NCBI GenBank assembly: GCA_003963365.1
Contig: RXJG01000003.1
Location: 302,878 to 366,877, forward strand
Source: Sphingobacteriales bacterium
GTDB lineage: Bacteria; Bacteroidota; Bacteroidia; Chitinophagales; Chitinophagaceae
Direction: 5' to 3'
DNA length: 64,000 bases
This document shows, one piece after another, positions 32,923 to 40,290 of this stretch (positions within the stretch are counted from its first letter, which is position 1; every line of letters starts with the position of its first letter). The notes beneath the pieces were generated by a model. It saw only the letters and a program-made list of their open reading frames with translations, did no database searches and was not told the origin of the DNA. The position numbers and the translations under genes were made by a program.

Positions 32923-32961
32923 TATTTTAAACTTTATTAAGAACCTTCAATAGTCTTTATC

Positions 32962-34053
32962 ATGTATTTAAATCAAAACCTGTTCATCGTACATGTGGTT
33001 GAACCTTTTGCGTCTGGTATTGCTACCTTTATAAGAAGCCTTGTTGAAAACCTTCCGCAGGATTATCATGTTATTATTCATGGTGAAAGGCAGGAGGTAA
33101 TGGATTCTGATGAGGTCAAAAAACTATTCCCCAAAAATAATATCCGCTTCATTCACTGGAAATCCGTAAAACGGAACTTACACCCATACAAGGATGCTAA
33201 AGCTTTTTTAGAATTATACCAGATCCTTAAACGATTTCGTCATGCTGATGCTGTTCATTTGCACTCTTCTAAAAGCGGCTTTATTGGCAGGCTGGTTTGC
33301 AAAATGCTTGGCTTTAAAAATGTTATATACACCCCGAATGGTGCTCCTTTTTTAATGAATGATGGGTTACTGAAACGTTCACTGTACCGGCAGCTGGAAA
33401 AAATAGGGGCTTCTTTCGGTGGCAGGGTTGTTTGTGTCTCCGCTTCAGAAGCTGAAGCATATCATAATATTGGTGTTTCAGCTTCTTTTATTAATAATGG
33501 TACCAAAGTTTATAACGAAAGATTGGAAGAGGGAAAAGATGACCTGACCGGGAAATTCATTATTGCATTTACCGGGCGTATAACAGCTCAAAAAAATCCT
33601 GAACGTTTTAATCAGCTTGCGCATAAATTTTTATATAACAAACAATTAATTTTTTTATGGATTGGTGACGGTGAAGAAAGACATAAGTTAACTGCTCCCA
33701 ATATTCATATTACCGGGTGGCTGAGCGAAGCAGATGTTCGCCAGGTGCTCGCCAGAGCTTCTATATACTTATCCACGTCTTATTACGAAGGTTTATCGTT
33801 TGGTGTGCTCGAAGCAATGTCAATGGCGAAGCCAATGATTTTATCTAATTGTACCGGCAACCGGGATATTATACGTTATGGGGTGAACGGTGATTTATTT
33901 GATACCGTTGAACAGGCCTATACACAAATACTTTATTATATAAATAATCCCACCATGCTTAAAGCCATGGGTAATTACTCCAGAGATTTATGCCAAAGTG
34001 AGTTTAGTGCTGAAGCCAGTGCGGATAATTACAGAATGGTTTATAGTTTATAA
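32962..34053 (+). CDS. Family 4 glycosyltransferase
   Basis: A 363-residue GT-B-fold enzyme. The N-terminal half (about 1-180) binds the acceptor and begins LFIVHVVEPFASGIATFI. The C-terminal half has the GT4 core: FIIAFTGRITAQKNPERF, FLWIGDGEERHKL, the ADVRQVLARASIYLSTSYYEGLSFGVLEAM motif with the conserved Glu (E-x7-E) for the nucleotide-sugar, and SNCTGNRDII. The glycine-rich start and WcaA/EpsD-like pattern suggest a role in repeat-unit assembly; the sugar is unknown. It is the first gene of a run in which most gaps are under 45 bases. The next gene starts 10 bases after its stop codon. Confidence 0.92.
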   Translation: MYLNQNLFIVHVVEPFASGIATFIRSLVENLPQDYHVIIHGERQEVMDSDEVKKLFPKNNIRFIHWKSVKRNLHPYKDAKAFLELYQILKRFRHADAVHLHSSKSGFIGRLVCKMLGFKNVIYTPNGAPFLMNDGLLKRSLYRQLEKIGASFGGRVVCVSASEAEAYHNIGVSASFINNGTKVYNERLEEGKDDLTGKFIIAFTGRITAQKNPERFNQLAHKFLYNKQLIFLWIGDGEERHKLTAPNIHITGWLSEADVRQVLARASIYLSTSYYEGLSFGVLEAMSMAKPMILSNCTGNRDIIRYGVNGDLFDTVEQAYTQILYYINNPTMLKAMGNYSRDLCQSEFSAEASADNYRMVYSL

Positions 34054-34063
34054 AGGATTAACT

Positions 34064-34450
34064 ATGGAAGTCCCAAAAGATAAACCACAGGACCCTATTA
34101 AGCTGATAGCCCTTACCGGTAATAATCAGGAACTTTCTATTGAGAGGGTGCTGGGACATATTTATGATTACCTGCATACAGACCTGGAGCAGAAAAAGGA
34201 GCAAATAGAAGAGTTAAATAGAAAGATAAAGCAATTGGAAAAAGAATTAACCAATTATCAATACCAGCTAACATCATTAAAGTCTGAACTGGCATTTGAA
34301 AAAGAACAACAGGAAGGTTCAAAACAATTAATCAATAAACTGCTTGAAGATATAAAACGATACCAGAATGATATTGAATGGTATAAGCGGACTTATGAGA
34401 AAAGAAGTTTGTTGGGTACCCTAAAGGAGAAATTAATTAATCGAAAATAA
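34064..34450 (+). CDS. Small coiled-coil protein with WYKxTYExRS motif
   Basis: A 128-residue soluble protein. Residues 1-38 form a short head (IKLIALTGNNQELSIERVLGHIYDYL). About 40-104 are a continuous heptad coiled coil (EQKKEQIEELNRKIKQLEKE and on). The tail IEWYKRTYEKRSLLGTL (104-120) closely matches LSWYKATYENRSIPGVM near the N terminus of the 1033-residue glycosyltransferase two genes downstream. The ATG at 34064 follows the previous stop by 10 bases; the longer frame from 33998 overlaps the previous gene and is not used. I do not recognise a family. A scaffold or docking role for the glycosyltransferases is inferred from the shared motif and operon position. Confidence 0.8.
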   Translation: MEVPKDKPQDPIKLIALTGNNQELSIERVLGHIYDYLHTDLEQKKEQIEELNRKIKQLEKELTNYQYQLTSLKSELAFEKEQQEGSKQLINKLLEDIKRYQNDIEWYKRTYEKRSLLGTLKEKLINRK

Positions 34451-34481
34451 TGGGTTTTTATAACCCCCGTCCAAATTCTTT

Positions 34482-35537
34482 ATGAATAAACATATGACTT
34501 CATTTCTATCAAAAAACTCCTTTGCATCTCCGGCATATATCCATGAATCAGCCTGGTTGACTCATATACCTTTTGCTTTTACACTCGTCGAAAAATTGCA
34601 ACCTAAAATACTGGTTGAGCTTGGTGTTCATACTGGTTCCTCCTACTTTGCTTTTTGCCAGGCAGTAAAATCAGCCGCTTACAACACAATTTGTTATGGT
34701 ATTGATTCCTGGAAAGGAGATGAACATGCAGGATATTATGATGAAGATGTTTTTAAAGAAGTGCAACAATATAATAAAGAAAATTACGCCGGATTTTCGT
34801 ATTTAATCCGGTCAAATTTTGAACAGGCCTTACCCTCATTTGAAGATGGAATTATAGATCTTTTGCATATTGATGGATATCACAAATTAGAATCGGTGAG
34901 CAATGATTTTTTTAATTGGCTTCCAAAAATGTCCAAAAAAGGAATTGTTCTTTTACATGATATTAATGTTCGTGAAAAAGAATTTGGCGTACACTTACTT
35001 TGGCAGGAGTTAAAAACAAAATATCCCGCATATGAATTCAAACATGGTTATGGTTTGGGAATACTGGCTGTAGGAAGTGAAGTTCCTAAAGAGCTGGCCT
35101 TTCTCTTTTCAAAAATTAATAAATCAAAAGAGATATTTATAAATACAGCATTTGGGCATTTAGGTTCTTATGTTCAGCATCAGTTTGAATTTAAAAAAAT
35201 AATCAACCATATTTCTACTCTTGAGGAATCTGTAAAAAAACAAAACCACCTGATTTCCGACCAGCAAGATCTTTTAGAAAAAAGAGACATTCATATAAAG
35301 CATCTTGAACAACTTAATAACAATCTGTATAAACAGTTATCGGGCTTAAATGAATTTTGTGTTAAAGAGTTAACTGCTGTAGTACAAAATTTTAATCAGT
35401 CTATTACCAATAATTCAATTCTGAACAGAATAGAGATGATGCAAAAAGAACAAAACAACATTCTGCAGAAGTTGATCAAACAGGGAAATCAAAATAAAAA
35501 GATACTTGATGAAGTATGTGTGCTGTTGAAAAAATAA
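34482..35537 (+). CDS. SAM-dependent methyltransferase with C-terminal coiled coil
   Basis: A 351-residue protein in two parts. Residues about 25-200 are a Rossmann-fold methyltransferase of the Methyltransf_24 type: motif I LVELGVHTGSS (44-54), CYGIDSWKGD (71-80), IIDLLHIDGYH (124-134) and GIVLLHDINV (154-163). Residues about 240-350 are predicted coiled coil with long heptad stretches (STLEESVKKQNHLISDQQDLL, then IEMMQKEQNNILQKLIKQ). A methyltransferase joined to a coiled coil in an ABC-exporter glycan locus recalls WbdD, where a methyl (and phosphate) cap ends the O-chain and the coiled coil sets chain length. Here that is inference: no kinase domain is present. It starts at the ATG at 34482; residue 5 is another Met. 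Confidence 0.88.
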   Translation: MNKHMTSFLSKNSFASPAYIHESAWLTHIPFAFTLVEKLQPKILVELGVHTGSSYFAFCQAVKSAAYNTICYGIDSWKGDEHAGYYDEDVFKEVQQYNKENYAGFSYLIRSNFEQALPSFEDGIIDLLHIDGYHKLESVSNDFFNWLPKMSKKGIVLLHDINVREKEFGVHLLWQELKTKYPAYEFKHGYGLGILAVGSEVPKELAFLFSKINKSKEIFINTAFGHLGSYVQHQFEFKKIINHISTLEESVKKQNHLISDQQDLLEKRDIHIKHLEQLNNNLYKQLSGLNEFCVKELTAVVQNFNQSITNNSILNRIEMMQKEQNNILQKLIKQGNQNKKILDEVCVLLKK

Positions 35538-35578
35538 AACCAAAACTAAAAGTGTAACATACCACCCGTTTATCAAAT

Positions 35579-38500
35579 ATGAATAAAACAAATTCTGAAA
35601 CCTCACCAGCTGATTCACAAAAGGAAATGAACAGACTCAGGGAAGAGTTGTCGTGGTACAAGGCAACTTACGAAAACCGGTCAATTCCGGGTGTTATGGC
35701 TACAATCACCTCTAATAAAATACGAAATAAAAAAAAGGCTTTCTTTAATGCACTCCTGCGCAAAAAAAAAATAAAAGAAAAATATGTACTGTCTGGCGTG
35801 TTAGAATACGTTAGAGACAAAAAGAGTAAATCTGTTTTTAAATCTTTAACAGGTCTTATCTCACAATATCATTTCCGGCTGTTTTTTAACTTACGAAGTA
35901 TTTTACTGTATAAATTAACAAGCCGGTATAAAAGAATGCATAATCTTTTATACCAGGTACCACAAACAGCAAATAGTATTTCACGGGACCAGATCATTAA
36001 GGATATTGATGCTTTCAATTATAAGCCCCTGATCTCTTTTATAATGCCTGTTTATAATACGAGACCCGATTTGCTGGAAATAGCGGTAAAAAGTATTGAA
36101 GCGCAATACTACGATCATTGGGAACTGATTGCTGTTGATGACTGTTCAAGTAACAAAGCAACAATTGATTTGCTTAAGATTTTATCATCCCGCAGGAAAA
36201 TAAAGACTGTTTTCCTGAAACAAAATTCAGGAATATCTGAATCATCAAATGAAGCCCTGAAAAGGGTTAGTGGAGAATTCATTGCTTTAATGGATCATGA
36301 TGATGAGGTTACACCTGATGCACTTTACTGGATTGTGAAAGCCATAAATGATCATCCCCGGGCAGATATTCTTTATACAGATGAATGCAAAGTGGATGAG
36401 AGGGGTAATCTCAGCGATTTTTTCCTTAAGCCCGACTGGAGCCCGGAATTATTGTTTAATATGATGTATGTTGGACATTTAACTGTTTACAGATCATCAT
36501 TTCTTTTTACAAAGGTTGGTTATTTCAGAAAAGAGTATGATTTTTCACAGGATTATGATCTGATACTAAGAGCCACTGAAAAAACAACTGAAATTGTTCA
36601 TATTCAAAAAGTACTTTATCACTGGCGTTTAACAGATGGCTCAGCTTCCCAGGGTGATAAACCTTATGCAAGAAAAACAAACCTGGCTGCTTTGGAAGAT
36701 GCTATGAAAAGAAGAAATGTAAAAGCGTCGGTTATTGAGCTTCCTACAGCAAACAGGGTAAAATTAGCGTTACCTGAAAACCCAATGGTATCACTTATTA
36801 TTCCCACAGATTCTTATGAAAACCTGATAGTTTCAGTAAAGAGTATTCATAACAATACAAGCTTTAATAATTACGAAATTGTTGCGGTCACAAATTCATC
36901 ATTGATTCGCAGATTAAATAATGAAACTAAGTATGATAAACTGAAGTTGGTTGCTTATGATAAACCGTATAATTTCTCCGATAAATGTAACTGGGGAGCA
37001 AGTCATTGCTCCGGTGACGTTCTTATCTTTTATAATGATGATGTAAGACCTATAACAAAGGACTGGATCGAAAATACAATTGAGTATTTATATATAGATG
37101 GAGTGGGTGGGGTATCTCCTAAATTAGTGTATGAAGATGATTCTGTACAATATGCCGGGATGGCTACCGGTGTTCGAAATTTAACAGGAACAACCTTCCA
37201 TACATATCATATGGATAGTAACGCTTATCTCAATTTTGTACAATCCGTAAGAAATGTAACGATTTTATCAGGCGCCTGTCTTGCCATCAAAAAAACTCTT
37301 TTTTTTGAGGTTGGCGGGTTTGATGCAATTAATACCCCAAGTGCTCATTCAGATGTTGATCTGTCATTTAAAATAATTCAAAAAGGTTATAGGTGTGTCT
37401 ATACCCCTCATGCTACCATGAGACATATTGGACATTTATCCTTATCGGTACACGAAAAGAAAGAGATAAAATTCAAAAAAGATCTTGCTGATATCTACCT
37501 TTTAAAAAAATGGGGCAGCTATATTGGTAATGACCCATATTTTACCGAACCGATGCGCAATATGCTTTATCATGATTCTCCCGAGTATTATAAAGTGGTT
37601 GGATCGGGTGTTGACAGAACCACCTCTCAGTCAAAAGGGAATGTGTTGTTAATCAGTCATGATCTGTCTTTGAGTGGAGCACCATTAGTGTTGGTGGATA
37701 TAGCTAAAGTACTTTTAAACAGCGGGTATTTTCCTGTAGTTTGTAGCCCATCCGATGGTCCTTTGAGGGAGACATATGAAGAGCTTGGGGTAACTGTAAT
37801 TATTGATGTATTGGTATTAAGACAACATCCTTCGTTTGAGCGGTTTGCCAGAAATTTTGATCTTCTTATTTGCAATACAATAGTAACGTGGCCTGTTGTG
37901 TTACAAATGCAGGCTACCGTAAAAACAGTTTGGTGGATACAGGAAGCTAAAGTAATCGACCTTTTTGCAAATAATGCAGAAATGGTACAGGCCCTGCGTA
38001 CTGCAAAAAATATTATCACGGTTAGTGATTATTCAATTGAGCATATAAGAAAATATACCGGTACACCTGTAAAAAAAATATACAATTCCTGTTCAGATAT
38101 AGACGGTATTCCATTTTCAAAGGTTCTGGAAGGGGAGAAAATAGTAATTAGCCTGATTGGATCTATTGAATCCCGCAAAGGACAGGATATTATTTTGGAA
38201 GCCCTTAATAATATTAGCACGGGACTATTGTCAAAAATTGAATTAAGATTAATTGGCAGAATACTGGATTATGAATATTACAAAAGTTTACAACCTAAAG
38301 CAGCCGATAAACCCTGGGTAAAATTCCTTGGTGAAATGGATCACAACGAATGTCTTAAACAATTAGAGACTACACATATTCTTGTAAACGCATCAAGAGA
38401 CGATCCTTTTCCTGTTACACTTGTAGAGGCATTTTGTTACGGTAAGGCCTGTATTGTATCAAACAGATCCGGGTTTGCGGAAGTTATCACGGAAGGGGTT

Positions 38501-38680
38501 AATGGATATGTCTTTAATATTGATGATGTCGCAGATCTTTCCGGTAAGATAGCACTCACTGTTTCATCCGGTACCCGTATTGAACAAATGGGTATTGCTG
38601 CCAGGAAAACCTTTGAGAAATTTTTAAGACCCGAAACTTTTTCTGACCGGCTTCTGCATTATATAGAAAACGAAATCTGA
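35579..38680 (+). CDS. Triple-domain glycosyltransferase (GT2-GT2-GT4)
   Basis: A 1033-residue cytoplasmic protein. The N terminus has a short helix with LSWYKATYENRSIPGVM (24-40) and a basic region to about 145. The first GT2 domain (about 150-370) has LISFIMPVYNTRPDLLEIAV, LIAVDDCSS and ALMDHDDEVTPDAL, and an acceptor motif FSQDYDLILRA. The second GT2 domain (about 405-650) has VSLIIPTDSYENL, LIFYNDDVRP, and DVDLSFKIIQKG. A GT4 domain (about 690-1030) has NVLLISHDLSLSGAPLVLVDIA, ISLIGSIESRKGQDIILEAL and the ILVNASRDDPFPVTLVEAFC motif. Three active sites in one chain suggest that it builds several linkages of a repeat unit. The sugars cannot be named. It starts at the ATG at 35579. Confidence 0.93.
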   Translation: MNKTNSETSPADSQKEMNRLREELSWYKATYENRSIPGVMATITSNKIRNKKKAFFNALLRKKKIKEKYVLSGVLEYVRDKKSKSVFKSLTGLISQYHFRLFFNLRSILLYKLTSRYKRMHNLLYQVPQTANSISRDQIIKDIDAFNYKPLISFIMPVYNTRPDLLEIAVKSIEAQYYDHWELIAVDDCSSNKATIDLLKILSSRRKIKTVFLKQNSGISESSNEALKRVSGEFIALMDHDDEVTPDALYWIVKAINDHPRADILYTDECKVDERGNLSDFFLKPDWSPELLFNMMYVGHLTVYRSSFLFTKVGYFRKEYDFSQDYDLILRATEKTTEIVHIQKVLYHWRLTDGSASQGDKPYARKTNLAALEDAMKRRNVKASVIELPTANRVKLALPENPMVSLIIPTDSYENLIVSVKSIHNNTSFNNYEIVAVTNSSLIRRLNNETKYDKLKLVAYDKPYNFSDKCNWGASHCSGDVLIFYNDDVRPITKDWIENTIEYLYIDGVGGVSPKLVYEDDSVQYAGMATGVRNLTGTTFHTYHMDSNAYLNFVQSVRNVTILSGACLAIKKTLFFEVGGFDAINTPSAHSDVDLSFKIIQKGYRCVYTPHATMRHIGHLSLSVHEKKEIKFKKDLADIYLLKKWGSYIGNDPYFTEPMRNMLYHDSPEYYKVVGSGVDRTTSQSKGNVLLISHDLSLSGAPLVLVDIAKVLLNSGYFPVVCSPSDGPLRETYEELGVTVIIDVLVLRQHPSFERFARNFDLLICNTIVTWPVVLQMQATVKTVWWIQEAKVIDLFANNAEMVQALRTAKNIITVSDYSIEHIRKYTGTPVKKIYNSCSDIDGIPFSKVLEGEKIVISLIGSIESRKGQDIILEALNNISTGLLSKIELRLIGRILDYEYYKSLQPKAADKPWVKFLGEMDHNECLKQLETTHILVNASRDDPFPVTLVEAFCYGKACIVSNRSGFAEVITEGVNGYVFNIDDVADLSGKIALTVSSGTRIEQMGIAARKTFEKFLRPETFSDRLLHYIENEI

Positions 38681-38685
38681 TTAAC

Positions 38686-39384
38686 GTGACAATTACTGTT
38701 ATAGCTCATATATATTATAAAGGCTCGTGGATGAAAATTCAAGAAAAATGCGGGGCCTTGTTAAACAAGTGTACAAACTTGTTGATTACTTCCTGTTATT
38801 CCGACGTAATCGCTGAACTGGATTCTGAAAAAGCGATCCTTTTTAATGTCAGCAACCAGGGGAAAGACATAGGTGGTAAACTGGCTTCGCTGCAATATTA
38901 TTTTAATTATTGTACCAAAACTGATCTGCTGTTTCTTTTGCATGATAAAATCAGTATACAATCATTGAATGCAGCTTATTGGTACGATAAGCTTTATGCT
39001 GTTTTTTCAGATGAATTTATTGAATCAACTATATCTTCTTTTTCTGATCAAAAGACCGGTATGGTAGGCGCAAAGGAATTTTTAATGAATGAGTATGATC
39101 CTTCAGAAAAAGTATTCAGAACAACAAATAATAAAATCTTAAAACAATTATTATCCGGGTATGATTTAAAGCCTGAAAGTTATGAGTTTATTGCGGGAAG
39201 CATTTTTGCAACAAGGAGCAAAATCCTGGAGGAATTTTTCAAAAACAAATCTCCTCTAAAAGTAAGAAGCACACTTGAGAGGGGAAACGTTATTGATTTG
39301 TATGAAGGAACTTACACACATTCATGGGAACGGTTATTTGCGTTTATTATAAGTAGCTATGGTTACACCGTTAAAGGTTTATAA
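38686..39384 (+). CDS. RgpF-like (rhamnan synthesis F) protein
   Basis: A 232-residue protein similar in pattern to the rhamnan synthesis protein F family: an N-terminal strand TVIAHIYYKGSW, the FNVSNQGKDIGGKLASLQYY motif (N-x-G-x-D), LLFLLHDKISI, and a C-terminal FIAGSIFATRSKILEEFF followed by a glutamate-rich acceptor-side motif and THSWERLFAFII. RgpF proteins act in rhamnose-glucose polysaccharide assembly and resemble glycosyltransferases, so this is probably a glycosyltransferase-like enzyme of the locus. The start is a GTG at 38686, 5 bases after the previous stop; no ATG fits before the first strand. The next gene starts 6 bases after it. Confidence 0.75.
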   Translation: MTITVIAHIYYKGSWMKIQEKCGALLNKCTNLLITSCYSDVIAELDSEKAILFNVSNQGKDIGGKLASLQYYFNYCTKTDLLFLLHDKISIQSLNAAYWYDKLYAVFSDEFIESTISSFSDQKTGMVGAKEFLMNEYDPSEKVFRTTNNKILKQLLSGYDLKPESYEFIAGSIFATRSKILEEFFKNKSPLKVRSTLERGNVIDLYEGTYTHSWERLFAFIISSYGYTVKGL

Positions 39385-39390
39385 AATTAA

Positions 39391-40290
39391 ATGAATTACA
39401 CTTTACCATACATAACCATTTTGGCAGGGGAAACACCGGAAGATACAATATATCACAAGCAACATAATGCAGTGCTTGCCCTGGAGATTTCTATTCCTGG
39501 CTGTAAAAACGGTGATTTTGATCTTCCGGATTTGAAAAATTATAATAATCCTGAGAACCGGTTTATAATGATACTATCCGGAACAGAAGAAATTATCCCG
39601 GAGAATCATTTAAATAAGCTAATGGATTTTGTCACTATGGCACTTATGTGCAACAGTTATTACAGGCATGGAAAATTTATACCGGTTGGGTTGTTAAACT
39701 GTAACCCCAAAGAATCCTGGGCTGAAATTATTAATGAATATTTAGAAAAACAGGGAATTAAGAGTATAAGCTATTATACGTTTTCAGATCCAGGATTATC
39801 GCAACTAAAAAATAATGAAAAACATAATTCACTTGTAATTTCAAATAACACACAGCTGTCAGCGATAAAACAACTTGAACTTTTTGACATCATTGGGTTA
39901 TTGGACCGTTTTATTTATTTCAGGGGAAGTAATTTGAATCAATCTGTTGAATTAGCGAATACTCTTGGACAAATAATTGATAAGGTGATTAAAAAAGACA
40001 TATATGCAGAACGGGTGTTGAATAAGCTGCTTGAGTTTGATAAGCAAATTAAAAAGCTGGAAGTGAGTAACAAGGAACTTATTGATGAAATAGAAGTGGC
40101 CAGATCGTTTGTTGAAATAGCTAAGAATAAGTATAAAGATGATTATTTAGAACTTTTTAAGTTTTATCAAAATGAATACGAAAGCCTTCCGCTTTGGTAC
40201 AAAAGATTCGGGCATATTTTAAAAGTTGCTATGGGGAAACGAACATTGCGTTCTCTCTTTAATGATAATGTAAAAAAATATAAAGATTGA
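39391..40290 (+). CDS. Unknown protein with C-terminal coiled coil in the glycan operon
   Basis: A 299-residue protein. Residues about 55-130 (FIMILSGTEEIIPENHLNKLM, YYRHGKFIPVGLLNCNP, WAEIINEYLEKQGIKSISYY) faintly follow the pattern of the second half of WbsX/GH99-like domains that are often joined to glycosyltransferases. If so, it is a shortened form without the catalytic first half; I hold this loosely. Residues about 195-255 are coiled coil. The end, LPLWYKRFGHILKVAMGKR, has a WYKR word recalling the WYK motif of its operon neighbours. No signal peptide or membrane segment is seen. Its stop codon overlaps the TTG start of the next gene (TTGA), indicating translational coupling. Confidence 0.75.
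   Translation: MNYTLPYITILAGETPEDTIYHKQHNAVLALEISIPGCKNGDFDLPDLKNYNNPENRFIMILSGTEEIIPENHLNKLMDFVTMALMCNSYYRHGKFIPVGLLNCNPKESWAEIINEYLEKQGIKSISYYTFSDPGLSQLKNNEKHNSLVISNNTQLSAIKQLELFDIIGLLDRFIYFRGSNLNQSVELANTLGQIIDKVIKKDIYAERVLNKLLEFDKQIKKLEVSNKELIDEIEVARSFVEIAKNKYKDDYLELFKFYQNEYESLPLWYKRFGHILKVAMGKRTLRSLFNDNVKKYKD

Noticed and set aside
37657..38019. 120-codon minus-strand frame
   Set aside because: It is antisense to the GT4 domain of the 1033-residue glycosyltransferase.
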